The position numbers and the translations under genes were made by a program. A DNA stretch of 64,000 nucleotides from CAYUVA01 sp964448115 [NCBI: uncultured bacterium] (GTDB lineage Bacteria > CAYUVA01), in assembly GCA_964448115.1 (NCBI GenBank), contig CAYUVA010000012.1, positions 1-64,000 on the forward strand. The letters run 5' to 3'. Each line of letters opens with the position of its first letter. Positions within the stretch are counted from its first letter, which is position 1. Positions 33,926-43,328 of the stretch are shown here, one piece after another. Below the pieces are notes generated by a model that did not search any database, was not told the DNA's origin, and saw only the letters and a program-made list of their open reading frames with translations.

Positions 33926-36331
33926 TCAAGCCTTCAGCATACAGATAGCAGCTATGATATAAATAGCACCTGAGAGCATAAAAAGAAAGGTGAATCCGAT
34001 GGTCATGGCTATAAACATGGCTGCAATGGAGCCGATGACCGATGCGCAGCCATTTATACCCCAGCACCAAGGAGTAAACTTGGTTTTCCTTTGTGATACC
34101 ATAAGCAAGCCTGATGGAAAGGGCATGCCTAGCAATAATCCTATCGGTGCAGTGATGACAAGCGCGATAGCTACTCTGATAAAAAATGGGATGCCCAGTA
34201 GGCTATCGAGCAGTGGGAAAACCAGAGATACATATAATGTGATCAAGCAAACCAGCGCTATTACGACCAGGGTAACATTTCTTTTGGCTTTATCCTGCAA
34301 TCTCGAGGCTAGCAGGCTGCCGACCCCGGTAAAGACCAATATCGAAAGCAGCACAACGGTTATCGAGTAGATCGGATGCCCCAAGAACAGGTTCAGCTTC
34401 TGGATCAAAGAGATCTCCATGAACATGAAGCCGACGCCCAGGCAAGTGAAATAAACCAGAAAAAATCCAGAGCCAGGCATCCGAATCCCGTCTTTGTTGT
34501 TCTTGTAAAGTGGATAAAGGATAAAAAGCACCGAGAGGAAGATCGCCTGGATGAATAAGACGATAAGAATTATCTCTCCGATGGGGAAACTAGCGCCATC
34601 CTGACCGCCTACACCACTGGGAGAGAGTCTGAAGTCATGCCACTTGTAGTACTTGAAGAAAAACGGCGCATCATCATATACCGGCACGATGTTATATCGG
34701 TACATTTCATAGAAAGCTTGCGGATCATCGCTGTTAAGCAAGCCATAAAAAGCGTTGTTCCCCACCCGTCCAGGCAGGTAGAGTTTCTCAAAGCCATTTT
34801 TATCGGCAAAACTACGCAATGTATCTATCTCTCGTCTGGTCAGGGGAGTTTTCTTGAGGATAAAGCTGGCGTAAGTCCCCTCGCCGATGACCGCAATATT
34901 ATCCCTTGGATGTCCCATATCGGCACACTCGAAGGCTACTATGGCGAGTGAACATAGCCTGAGCACCTCCCGTGGAGGACGAAACATGTAGCGGATATAG
35001 CATATAGTGCCGTCATCCTTGAGATGAGCCAGCATATCGAGGATGGCTTCTACTGTATAGAGGTAATTCTCGCTGAGCGTATATGCTCCCGATGCCAGCC
35101 CTGACCAGGTGTCCACGCCAGATAACTGGATATGGTCATACTGCTGCTTGCTTCTCCTGATGAAGCTCCTTCCCTCGCAATAGTGGATATCTACCAGCTT
35201 GTGTTGATAAAGATTTCCCGTGAAGTCAGCGAAATACCTGCCGGGTATATCGACCATGACCCGGTTCAGCTCAGCGCCATCTACCCTTGAGGCTCCGTTT
35301 TTCAGCGCGGTGAGGATGTCTATACCCCCGCCTAATCCGATTGCAAGCACCTTCGGTGCATCGTGCAATTGGTATGCTACTGAATAAAGTGCATGATCCA
35401 GCGCTTCCAACTTGCTAAAGTCCCCATCGAAGGCGGTAAGCATGGTGCCAGCGTCTCCATCTATCGAGATCCCGTACTGCGGGGGGATGTAGCCCTTATA
35501 GCGGTCGCTTAAACCGACTATATGCATCGGCGCCGGATGCTCGCTGATAGAGGTTACATCCAGGCGGGATATCAGGCTCCACTTGGAGAAGACGATGCGA
35601 GGGGCGTAGCCCTGCTTGGATAGCGCAAGCATCTCCGCCAGTCCCTTGCTCGGACAAGGAGGGACGCGCAGGGCGGTAGGAGATATGACAAACAGGAAGA
35701 CAAAGATAAAAACTGATCCACCGACCTTTAGATAATCCCAACACTTTAAGGATCCAAGAGAAAATAAAATAAAGGCTGCTAATGGTAATGTCGCACAGAT
35801 TATTAAAACACGCGGCGCACCTAGAGGTGATATCAAGCCAGCCACCAGCAGGCATCCTACCCCGGCGCCGAGTAGATCCCAGAAATAGATGCGACTTATT
35901 CTCGCTGGATACATGGTAAAAGAGGCGCCAATAATCACCCCGGCAAAGAAAAATGGCACAAACAACAATAGGTAATATAAGAACAGGTAGATCAACTGTA
36001 TTGGCTCAGACCAAACCTTGAACGGATCCAGCGGTATCTCTCTAAGTAGAATATAGGCTACAATAGTGCTTATCGAGAAAAATAGCGAATTATCGGACAG
36101 CATCCTCTTATGCGCATCGTCTCTGGCAAGGCTGCTGCTTACCGACAGATAAGCCCCGGATGCGCCGAAGCCCAACAGCACGATACTTATAACCATGAAG
36201 GCGAAGTGGTACCATATCGTTATACTGCATATCCGAGTTAGCAGGATCTCCAGTGAAAGCACCGAACAGGAGACCAGGAAGATCCCGGCATAGACGCTGC
36301 TGGAGAATCGATTCGAGGTGTTATAATTCAT
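33926..36331 (-). CDS. Membrane-anchored spermidine synthase-like protein
   Basis: About 800 residues: seven or so N-terminal membrane helices (about 10-235), a Rossmann methyltransferase-like domain (about 335-520) with LAIGLGGGIDILTAL and VDGAELNR, then about six C-terminal helices (about 590-800). The central domain resembles spermidine synthase (SpeE) but the aminopropyltransferase acid motif is replaced by LSGVDTWSG. Such 'fused' proteins are known as SpeE-like membrane proteins; their substrate is uncertain. The frame opens at a TTG further upstream (36355), but the ATG at 36331 has AAGGA at good spacing and is preferred. The dnaQ-like gene follows directly. Confidence 0.8.
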   Translation of the reverse strand: MNYNTSNRFSSSVYAGIFLVSCSVLSLEILLTRICSITIWYHFAFMVISIVLLGFGASGAYLSVSSSLARDDAHKRMLSDNSLFFSISTIVAYILLREIPLDPFKVWSEPIQLIYLFLYYLLLFVPFFFAGVIIGASFTMYPARISRIYFWDLLGAGVGCLLVAGLISPLGAPRVLIICATLPLAAFILFSLGSLKCWDYLKVGGSVFIFVFLFVISPTALRVPPCPSKGLAEMLALSKQGYAPRIVFSKWSLISRLDVTSISEHPAPMHIVGLSDRYKGYIPPQYGISIDGDAGTMLTAFDGDFSKLEALDHALYSVAYQLHDAPKVLAIGLGGGIDILTALKNGASRVDGAELNRVMVDIPGRYFADFTGNLYQHKLVDIHYCEGRSFIRRSKQQYDHIQLSGVDTWSGLASGAYTLSENYLYTVEAILDMLAHLKDDGTICYIRYMFRPPREVLRLCSLAIVAFECADMGHPRDNIAVIGEGTYASFILKKTPLTRREIDTLRSFADKNGFEKLYLPGRVGNNAFYGLLNSDDPQAFYEMYRYNIVPVYDDAPFFFKYYKWHDFRLSPSGVGGQDGASFPIGEIILIVLFIQAIFLSVLFILYPLYKNNKDGIRMPGSGFFLVYFTCLGVGFMFMEISLIQKLNLFLGHPIYSITVVLLSILVFTGVGSLLASRLQDKAKRNVTLVVIALVCLITLYVSLVFPLLDSLLGIPFFIRVAIALVITAPIGLLLGMPFPSGLLMVSQRKTKFTPWCWGINGCASVIGSIAAMFIAMTIGFTFLFMLSGAIYIIAAICMLKA

Positions 36332-36555
36332 TTCTATCCTTGAGCTATTATTCAAGCTTAAAAAAATCGAAGGATAATGTATATCAATTCATGCTGGATC
36401 TTCAAATTTGGCGACTATTAATTCTGCATTATTTTGGCTTTTTTGCATGGAAATATTCCCTCTCCCAGTGGAGTCTGTCTCAACTTGGTTTTATTAGTTA
36501 GCTTTGCTAGCATTAGTAGTTGTTTGTGGCATAATAAATGCATCAAGAGAACCCA
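36332..36555. promoter_or_regulatory. Divergent promoter region, with an extended -10 at 36527-36535
   Basis: About 200 bases separate the SpeE-like gene (minus) and the cupin gene (plus). TGG followed by CATAAT at 36530-36535 forms an extended -10 element (TGN + five of six). No good -35 is seen. Transcription would start near 36542, which puts the ATG at 36538 outside the transcript and favours the ATG at 36556 for the cupin gene. Consensus evidence only. Confidence 0.35.
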
Positions 36556-37392
36556 ATGAACATTGCAGCAGATCATATCGAGTTTCGCCGTTTCATACTT
36601 CAGTGCGAGCGCATCATCGCCCAGATCGATGACTATGCTGATCGCCTGGAAGCGCTGGTTGAGCCATTCAACAGACTTCTATTGGAGCGTCGCCTGGTCG
36701 AGGATGCTGTTATGCGCCTTTTCAAGGATGAGGATTATCTAAGAAGCCAGTCGAGTTGTCTGCATAAGAATGAGCTTAAGTTATATCGCGATCCACACGA
36801 TGAGTTCTCGGTTCGACTATTTCTATGGCAGGCTGGAGTGATGTCCGAGATACATGATCACGGCAGTTGGGGGCTGGTCGGATGCGCTCTAAATCAACTC
36901 AAGATTCTTCATTATCGAAGGCTCGATGATGGTTCTAAACCTGGTTTCGCCGAGTTGGAACCGAGCAAACAAGTTTTTCTGGAGCCTGGACAGTGCGAGA
37001 AGGTGTTTCCCTTCAACCATGGCATCCACCAGGTCGGAGCTGATGTGATCAAGCCGGCTATATCGATCAGCCTTTATCTCAAGCCACTGCGTAAGGGATA
37101 TATCTACGCTTTTAACCGGTTGCTCAACAAGTGTTGGAAGGAGTATCCGACTATTGTTGAAAAAAAGTACCTCGCAACCTTGCTTTTCGAGCACTTCGAG
37201 AGCAGCAGCAGGTATAATGCGCTGTGGGCAGCGAGCGATGATAGAACACCACTGGTGAGACTGGAGGCGATGAAATTACTTTTAAAAGTCGCGCCGGAGA
37301 GGAGGCAGGATATCATCGAGAAAGGTTTGCACGATCCTGCACAGGAGGTTCGTAAGGGGCTAAAGGAATATCTGGAGGGGATAGGCGACTAG
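36556..37392 (+). CDS. Cysteine dioxygenase-like cupin with C-terminal HEAT-like region
   Basis: The protein (about 278 residues) is a cupin of the cysteine dioxygenase type. EIHDHGSWGLVG (His-x-His, about residue 103 on) and the later NHGIHQV provide three histidines, the facial triad that binds iron. The arrangement fits thiol dioxygenases, which oxidise cysteine or mercapto-acids. The final 70 residues (about 205-278) are helical HEAT-like repeats, SSSRYNALWAASDDRTPLVR and DPAQEVRKGLKEYLE. The substrate is not predictable, and other cupin activities are possible. The reading frame could start at 36538 but a promoter element overlaps it. The stop overlaps the GTG of the GT4 gene by one base. 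Confidence 0.78.
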   Translation: MNIAADHIEFRRFILQCERIIAQIDDYADRLEALVEPFNRLLLERRLVEDAVMRLFKDEDYLRSQSSCLHKNELKLYRDPHDEFSVRLFLWQAGVMSEIHDHGSWGLVGCALNQLKILHYRRLDDGSKPGFAELEPSKQVFLEPGQCEKVFPFNHGIHQVGADVIKPAISISLYLKPLRKGYIYAFNRLLNKCWKEYPTIVEKKYLATLLFEHFESSSRYNALWAASDDRTPLVRLEAMKLLLKVAPERRQDIIEKGLHDPAQEVRKGLKEYLEGIGD

Positions 37393-38792
37393 TGGTACCT
37401 GCACAGAAACCGAATATCGCAGTATTTACGCCGCTTAATCCGATCAAAAGCGGCATCTCGGATTATAACCATGAGCTTCTCCCCGCACTTGCCAAGCATT
37501 ATTATATCGATGTCTTTGTGGATGATAGCCCCTGGGATTTCCCTGTATCCACTGATAAATACCGGGTTTTTCATCATCTTAACTTTGCAAGGCTGTACAA
37601 TGAAAAACGCTACCAGGCGGTTATTTATCATCTGGGGAATAACCTTTTCTCTAACTACATGTATTCCTACCTCGCCAATTATCCAGGAGTAGTCGTACTG
37701 CATGACACAGTGCTGCACGGGCTTCGAGCCATGCACTATCTGGGTCGTAACCAGCGCGAGCACTACGAGGCGGAGATTATGTTTTCCCATGGTGAAGGAG
37801 CGCTATCGGTGGCTAATCTTGTTGCCTCTGGGATGGTCAGTCCCTTGCTATTGCGCATATTCCCCATGCTTCGTATCCCCGTGGAATCGGCTAAGATCGT
37901 CCTGGTGCACTCCAGGGCGGCAATGGAACAGGTCGTTTTCAGCTTCCCAGGTGCAAAGGTACAGACAGTGCCCATGGCGTTTAGGGATCCGTATCCACAC
38001 CTGCAAAAGGAAACACAAGAAGGGCATCGTGATTCCCTGAACATCGATGTCGATGCCTATCCAGTGTTAGGTAGCTTCGGATTCGTTACCCAGCACAAGC
38101 GACTATCGATCATCCTGCCCATATTCAAGGATCTTTTGCGTAAGTATCCCCGCGCCAAGTACTATATTGTCGGCAAAGTACTTCCCGAGTACGAAAATGA
38201 GCTTGCCGAGCTTATCCAAGGGAGCGATCTTTCCCAGAGCGTTATCCCTACCGGCTATGTGGATATGGAGACCTACTACCGCTACATGCGGGCTGTGGAT
38301 ATTGCAATAAACCTGAGGTACCCCACCTACGGCGAAACCTCTGCATCGCTCATTCGCCTTCTCGGTTGCGGGGTGCCTACCATTGTGAGCAATCTTCACC
38401 AGTTCGCACAGATCCCTGACTCGGCGGTCGCCAAGGTCGATATATATCCGAATGAAGTTGATCAGCTCAGGCAGATGCTTGAGCTACTAATCGAGGATAA
38501 AAAGGTGCGAGATACGCTCGCTGCAAATGCTGCGGCTTATATCTCAAAGAACAACTCACTTACTGACACTATCTCAGCATACAAACAGGCTATCGATTTT
38601 GCTATGCAGCAGCCGTTCAAACCGTCTTTATTATTACTTCACAAGGAGTTGAGCCACCTAACCTTTAAGAGCCATATACTTACTGGGATGGGCAAGGGCA
38701 TCTTAGGTGATATAACGAAGCGATACCCTGAGGATGTGAGCTTTATGGTGTCGAAGCTATTGCTTCGCGCCTGGAATAAGGTGGTTCGGTAG
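37392..38792 (+). CDS. Glycosyltransferase family 4 (GT-B)
   Basis: This 466-residue GT-B enzyme transfers a sugar from a nucleotide donor to a glycan or lipid. The start GTG directly overlaps the cupin stop, with GGAGGGG upstream. N-terminal acceptor domain: GISDYNHEL, VVLHDTVLHGL. C-terminal donor domain: LGSFGFVTQHKRLSIIL, KYYIVGKV, then the Glu-containing PTYGETSASLIRLLGCGVPTI, a typical GT4 nucleotide-binding motif. The donor and acceptor cannot be named. A short gap separates it from the hydrolase gene. Confidence 0.88.
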   Translation: MVPAQKPNIAVFTPLNPIKSGISDYNHELLPALAKHYYIDVFVDDSPWDFPVSTDKYRVFHHLNFARLYNEKRYQAVIYHLGNNLFSNYMYSYLANYPGVVVLHDTVLHGLRAMHYLGRNQREHYEAEIMFSHGEGALSVANLVASGMVSPLLLRIFPMLRIPVESAKIVLVHSRAAMEQVVFSFPGAKVQTVPMAFRDPYPHLQKETQEGHRDSLNIDVDAYPVLGSFGFVTQHKRLSIILPIFKDLLRKYPRAKYYIVGKVLPEYENELAELIQGSDLSQSVIPTGYVDMETYYRYMRAVDIAINLRYPTYGETSASLIRLLGCGVPTIVSNLHQFAQIPDSAVAKVDIYPNEVDQLRQMLELLIEDKKVRDTLAANAAAYISKNNSLTDTISAYKQAIDFAMQQPFKPSLLLLHKELSHLTFKSHILTGMGKGILGDITKRYPEDVSFMVSKLLLRAWNKVVR

Positions 38793-38848
38793 TACAAACC
38801 GATGTAACAAAGGCAAACTGCCTATAAACAGTCCAGATGAGGCGATAC

Positions 38849-39736
38849 ATGGAGAATTTAGTTGCCACCGCTGATGGCGTAAAGCTTTTCTATCGTGATT
38901 ACGGGGAGGGCTTGCCACTGGTGCTCTGCAATGGCTTTGCCTGCAACGATTATGCCTGGAAATACATGGTTCGACACTTCCAGGACAAGATGAGGGTGAT
39001 ACTTTGGGATTATCGTGGACATGGTCGCTCCAGCCTCCCTGCCAGGGTTGAACCGTTTGAATTCAGCCTTTTCATCGATGATCTTTTCACGGTACTGGAT
39101 AATGCTGGAGTAGAAAAAGGCGTTTTTGCCGGGCATAGCATGGGAGTACAGACTATCCTGGAGGCTTACCGTCGGGATGCAAAGCGAGTTGCTGGGCTTA
39201 TACCGATCTGCGGCAGTTTCAAGAACCCTGTGGAGACCTTTCAGGGCTTGCGTATCTTCCATTATCTTATGCCTTATCTCTTCGTTGGGATGCGCCATTT
39301 ACCGCAGATGCTCAGCTTCTCATCTAAGCACATCTTCAACGGCGAGCTTGGATGGCTGGTTGCTATTACAATCGGCATCAACGGGTATTTGATCAACAAG
39401 GAGGACTTCATGCCCTACCTGGATCACCTGGCGACCAGGGACTGGTGTTTCATGGGCGAGCTGGCAAGGGCGATGAGGGAGCAGTCCGCTGATGACTTGC
39501 TTGAACGGGTAAAGGTTCCCACTTTGGTGGTCGCCGGTGATGAGGATAAGTTTACCCCCCTTGAGCTATCCCTTGAGATGGCAAACAGGATTCCCAATGC
39601 CGAGCTGCTCGTGGTCAAGCACGGGATGCATACGACTACACTTGAGCAACCGGAGCTGGTGAACCTCAGGATAGAGAAATGGCTTTGCAAGCATGGTTTC
39701 TTGATAAAAAAACAAGAAGGTAAGGTGCAGCGATGA
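38849..39736 (+). CDS. Alpha/beta hydrolase
   Basis: This is an alpha/beta hydrolase-fold protein of about 295 residues. The nucleophile elbow is AGHSMG (Ser near residue 92), the acid lies in VAGDEDKFTP and the His in VKHGMHTTTLEQPE, which completes the triad. FYRDYGEGLPLVLCNGFACN supplies the oxyanion hole. The substrate is unknown; esters, lactones or thioesters are all possible. ATG 38837 is also in frame, but 38849 has GAGGCG at a better distance. The end overlaps the flavoenzyme start by four bases (ATGA), so translation is coupled. Confidence 0.85.
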   Translation: MENLVATADGVKLFYRDYGEGLPLVLCNGFACNDYAWKYMVRHFQDKMRVILWDYRGHGRSSLPARVEPFEFSLFIDDLFTVLDNAGVEKGVFAGHSMGVQTILEAYRRDAKRVAGLIPICGSFKNPVETFQGLRIFHYLMPYLFVGMRHLPQMLSFSSKHIFNGELGWLVAITIGINGYLINKEDFMPYLDHLATRDWCFMGELARAMREQSADDLLERVKVPTLVVAGDEDKFTPLELSLEMANRIPNAELLVVKHGMHTTTLEQPELVNLRIEKWLCKHGFLIKKQEGKVQR

Positions 39737-41268
39737 GTCCTGAAAATACTAGACTCTCGTCGGGTACGATAAGGAAGCTGAAACAAATATTTGGGAAAGA
39801 GAATGTCTCCACCGACGAGACCGACAAGATAAGCTACTCCAAGGATATGTTGCCAGCGGGATTGCTGGCGATAAGGCGATTGGAGCCACCGCCTCCGCCT
39901 GATGTAATCGTCTGGGCACATAAAACCGAGCAAATATGCGAGCTGCTTCAGTTGGCGAACAGCCAGGGCTTCCCGGTCATACCTTATGGTGCAGGATCCG
40001 GCGTCTGCGGAGGTACATTTCCGCTTAGCGGGGGCGTCATATTGGATATGAAGCGGATGGATAAAATTATCGAGCTTGATGACAATTCCCTTACCGCGAA
40101 GATCCAGGCTGGCATCGTGGGGCAGATTCTGGAGATGGAGCTGAACCGAAGGGGCTATACCCTGGGGCATTTCCCATCCTCCATCTATTGCTCGACCCTG
40201 GGCGGGTGGCTAGTTACACGCAGCGCAGGACAGCTCTCCACCAAGTATGGCAAGATCGAGGATATGGTCATGGGCTTGCAGGTGGTGCTCCCTAGCGGAC
40301 AGGTGATCGCCACCAAGGCTGTGCCCCGCAGCGCTACCGGACCCAACTTGACCCAGTTGTTTGTCGGCTCCGAGGGATTGCTCGGTGTGGTTACAGAAGC
40401 GATCATGCGCATCTGTCCCTACCCCCAGGCTATTCGCTATTGTGCATACCTCTTTCCCGATGTACCCAGCGGATGCGAGGCTATTCGCCTAATACTGAGA
40501 AGCGGCGCCAAGCCTGCTGTGGTCAGGCTCTACGATGAGCTGGATACCATGCTGGTCGGCTCCGGCAAGGCTGATGATGAGGGCGATTCGCTGATCAAGC
40601 GCCTTATTGGCTCTTACATCAAGGAGAATGTGCCCGCTGGAGTTCTCAAGGCAGTGGTCAATCACTTCACGGTGGTGGAGAAGCTCTCCAAGGCGCTCAA
40701 GGCGCAGTGCCTCCTCATTCTCGGAATGGAGGGAAGCGAGGAGCTGGTCGAGGCGGAGAGTAGCATTGTTCAAAGGGTGTGCAAAGAGGCTGGCGGTAAA
40801 GACCTGGGAGAAAAGCCGGGATTGAACTGGGAGAAGTCTAGGTATAATGTCTCTTATCGCATGTCCACCGTGTTCGACTCTGGGGCTTTTGTCGATACCA
40901 TCGAGGTTGCCATCACCTGGGATCGCCTGACCGAGCTTTACTTTGCGGTTAGAGAGGCACTAGTGCCGCACTGCTTCATCATGGCGCACTTCTCACATGC
41001 ATACCCAGAGGGTTGCTCCATATACTTCACCTTTGTTGGCGCAGCAGATGACGATAAACAAAGTGAAAAGAAATACTTCGAGATATGGGACAAAGCGCTC
41101 AATGCAGTTCTATCTGTAGGGGGCACAATCAGCCACCATCACGGCATCGGCTGGCTGAAGGGCAAGTACATGCCCGCAGAGCACGGGGATGCCTTTGAGG
41201 TGCTGCGCGCCATAAAAAGCACATTGGATCCAAACAATATACTCAATCCAGGAAAACTGGGATTATAA
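39733..41268 (+). CDS. FAD-dependent oxidase/synthase resembling alkyldihydroxyacetonephosphate synthase
   Basis: The 511-residue enzyme has a VAO/PCMH-type FAD-binding domain (about 35-240) with VIPYGAGSGVCGGT, GHFPSSIYCSTLGGW and SEGLLGVVTEAIMRI. The AGPS features are: TLGHFPSS with STLGGW..TRSAGQ, YGKIEDMV, FSHAYPEGCSIYFTF and the late SHHHGIGWLKGKYM (histidine triplet). AGPS replaces an acyl by an alkyl chain in ether-lipid synthesis; its close cousins are GlcD/D-lactate dehydrogenases. The next gene encodes a CCG-type Fe-S protein, more like the GlcD-GlcF arrangement. Either ether-lipid or 2-hydroxyacid chemistry is possible. Confidence 0.83.
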   Translation: MSPENTRLSSGTIRKLKQIFGKENVSTDETDKISYSKDMLPAGLLAIRRLEPPPPPDVIVWAHKTEQICELLQLANSQGFPVIPYGAGSGVCGGTFPLSGGVILDMKRMDKIIELDDNSLTAKIQAGIVGQILEMELNRRGYTLGHFPSSIYCSTLGGWLVTRSAGQLSTKYGKIEDMVMGLQVVLPSGQVIATKAVPRSATGPNLTQLFVGSEGLLGVVTEAIMRICPYPQAIRYCAYLFPDVPSGCEAIRLILRSGAKPAVVRLYDELDTMLVGSGKADDEGDSLIKRLIGSYIKENVPAGVLKAVVNHFTVVEKLSKALKAQCLLILGMEGSEELVEAESSIVQRVCKEAGGKDLGEKPGLNWEKSRYNVSYRMSTVFDSGAFVDTIEVAITWDRLTELYFAVREALVPHCFIMAHFSHAYPEGCSIYFTFVGAADDDKQSEKKYFEIWDKALNAVLSVGGTISHHHGIGWLKGKYMPAEHGDAFEVLRAIKSTLDPNNILNPGKLGL

Positions 41269-42392
41269 TGCTCAACAAGTACCTTAAGGAACACGCAAAG
41301 ACGATAAGCTACTGCACCTATTGCCCCAAGATGTGTCGTTTTGCGTGCCCGGTCGGGGTCGCTGATGCCTCTGAGACCTCCATTGTCCAGGGACGGATGA
41401 CCTTGCTTCACCTGGCGCTGGGAGGGGCTATCGACTTTGATGAACAGGTAGCCTCTATGGCATATAAATGCTGCACCTGCCTGCACTGCAATACCTACTG
41501 CCGTCATGACTTCAACATACCGGATGTCATGTACGATGCCAGGCGAGCAGCCTATGAACTCGGAGTGGAACCGAAGATAATAACCGAGCGGATGCTCAAC
41601 TTTGAGCACTTCAACAATCCATATCCCTTGGATCTGAGGGACGAGCTGGAGGGTCTGGTCGAGGAGCGCTTCTTCGCAAAGGGCGCCTCCGCGGTCTATT
41701 TCCCTGGCTGCAATACTATCTTGAGGCAGCAAAAGAACCTGTTGAATACCCTCGAGATATTCGATGAGCTAGGTATTGATTTTGTCTCGGTTTGGCAGGA
41801 TAAGCAGCAGTGTTGCCTGGCACCGATGATTACCGCGGGGAGAACATCTGAGTTCATCGCCCTGGCAAGGGGGATCGCCAGCGCGATGAGGGACTACAGG
41901 CTGATCATCTTTGCTTGTCCGCTTTGTTATTATGCCTTCAGGGTGCTCTATCCTCGGTATGGCTTCAATATAGGCAGAAAGATGCTGCACATCAGCGAGT
42001 TTTTGCTCGACAGATTGAAGGGCAGTAAAAGGAAACTGAAGCCAGGAGATTATGGTAAGATCGCCTATCATGATCCCTGCTACCTGGGGCGCTACATGGG
42101 GATATATGATGCACCCCGCGAGCTGCTCGTGCTGTGCGTTGGTGATGCTTTCAGCGAGCTTTACCGCGTTCGCCAGGATTCGATTTGCTGTGGAGCTAAC
42201 GGGTGGCTGCCTGCTGTCTATCCTCAGACCTCGCGGCGCATCCTAGACTTGAAGCTCGCCGAGTATCGTGAGATGGAATATGATGCCTTAGTTACCGCCT
42301 GCCCTACATGCGAGACCCACTTCAACAAGCGAGCGAAGGATATCGAGGTGCTAGATCTGGTAAACATACTTCGCAATACGCTATATCGATAA
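41268..42392 (+). CDS. Fe-S oxidoreductase with two CCG domains (GlcF/HdrD-like)
   Basis: The 374-residue protein starts overlapping the previous stop (TAATG). Two ferredoxin-type cysteine sets (CTYCPKMCRFACP and CCTCLHCNTYC) bind [4Fe-4S] clusters. Two CCG-type domains follow, with PGCN..QQCCLAP..CPLC and HDPCYLGRY..CCGANG..CPTC. CCG domains pass electrons to quinones, heterodisulfides or dehydrogenase flavins. The pairing with the AGPS-like flavoprotein suggests a two-component oxidoreductase whose flavoenzyme donates electrons to this protein. No membrane anchor is seen. Confidence 0.88.
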   Translation: MLNKYLKEHAKTISYCTYCPKMCRFACPVGVADASETSIVQGRMTLLHLALGGAIDFDEQVASMAYKCCTCLHCNTYCRHDFNIPDVMYDARRAAYELGVEPKIITERMLNFEHFNNPYPLDLRDELEGLVEERFFAKGASAVYFPGCNTILRQQKNLLNTLEIFDELGIDFVSVWQDKQQCCLAPMITAGRTSEFIALARGIASAMRDYRLIIFACPLCYYAFRVLYPRYGFNIGRKMLHISEFLLDRLKGSKRKLKPGDYGKIAYHDPCYLGRYMGIYDAPRELLVLCVGDAFSELYRVRQDSICCGANGWLPAVYPQTSRRILDLKLAEYREMEYDALVTACPTCETHFNKRAKDIEVLDLVNILRNTLYR

Positions 42393-42404
42393 CAAGGTTG
42401 GCTC

Positions 42405-43328
42405 ATGCAAGCCCGACATAGCACCATTTGGACCATCCTGTTGGTCGGCATCGCTGCCTTGGCTTTAGCCGGGGCAGATCATAATCAGTCCCTGGCATCC
42501 CTTATGTCCGATCCCAAGGAGAAGCCCTTTATCAAGCAAGGATGGTTTTATGATCTGAACCTGGCGCTTCAGGCTGCCAAGACGAGCCGAAAGCCAATCC
42601 TGATCCAGTTCTACACCACCTGGTGCGGGTGGTGCAAGAAGCTGGAGAATACTACTTTCTCTGATGGCAATGTAACCGTGTATCTCAAAGAAAACTTCAT
42701 AACAGTCAAGCTGAACGCCGAGAAGGTCGATCGGATCGCTAAATCATACCAGGTGCGCTCCTTTCCCAGCTTCGTGCTTCTCGATGCCAAAGGTGAGGAG
42801 ATAGACCGCTTCAACGGATATAGAGATGGTAGAAAATTTAAGGCACTGCTCGAAGCCTTGCTTTTCAGCCCGCACACTTTCGGCGCTCTGCGGTCAAGGA
42901 TGAGAGACGGAACCGCCAATGATGAGGATCTGCTCAACCTTGCCAGGGGATATGCAGCCAGGAACATGCTCCTTAAGGCAGGCGAGGCATACCAGTTAAT
43001 AATCGACCGCGACTTCTACAGTAAGGGACACTTCACTGATCGAGCGCTATATGAGCTTGGCATACTGATGATGAAGCAAAGGAAATACCCGGATGCCCTA
43101 GATTTGTTCAAGCGAGTGTACGAGAAATTCGCTAATAGCGACCTGCAAGGGCGATCTATGCTCATGATTGGACAGGTCTATGAGCTTTCCGAAAAACCAT
43201 CCATTGCCATGGGCTGGTACAAGCGATTCATCGACCATTATCCCAATGCGAAGGAGGTTGGCTGGGCGCAGAAAAAGTTAGAAAAGCTAAGAAAGGAAAT
43301 CGCAGTAAAAGAAAACGATCAGCCATGA
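42405..43328 (+). CDS. Secreted thioredoxin-fold protein with TPR-like region
   Basis: A signal peptide or anchor (about 8-26, ILLVGIAALALAGA) is followed by a thioredoxin-like domain (about 50-150) with FYTTWCGWCKKL (CxxC) and cis-Pro in VRSFPSFVLLD, as in periplasmic DsbD/YyaL-like proteins. A TPR-like region (about 165-305) with YPDALDLFKRVYEKFANSDLQ follows. It may reduce disulfides or assist cytochrome or envelope protein maturation outside the cytoplasm. It has a coupled stop-start overlap (ATGA) with the Elp3-like radical SAM gene. Confidence 0.85.
   Translation: MQARHSTIWTILLVGIAALALAGADHNQSLASLMSDPKEKPFIKQGWFYDLNLALQAAKTSRKPILIQFYTTWCGWCKKLENTTFSDGNVTVYLKENFITVKLNAEKVDRIAKSYQVRSFPSFVLLDAKGEEIDRFNGYRDGRKFKALLEALLFSPHTFGALRSRMRDGTANDEDLLNLARGYAARNMLLKAGEAYQLIIDRDFYSKGHFTDRALYELGILMMKQRKYPDALDLFKRVYEKFANSDLQGRSMLMIGQVYELSEKPSIAMGWYKRFIDHYPNAKEVGWAQKKLEKLRKEIAVKENDQP

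Noticed and set aside
36332-36355. TTG start for the SpeE-like protein at 36355
   Set aside because: The ATG at 36331 has AAGGA at good spacing, while the TTG has no ribosome site.
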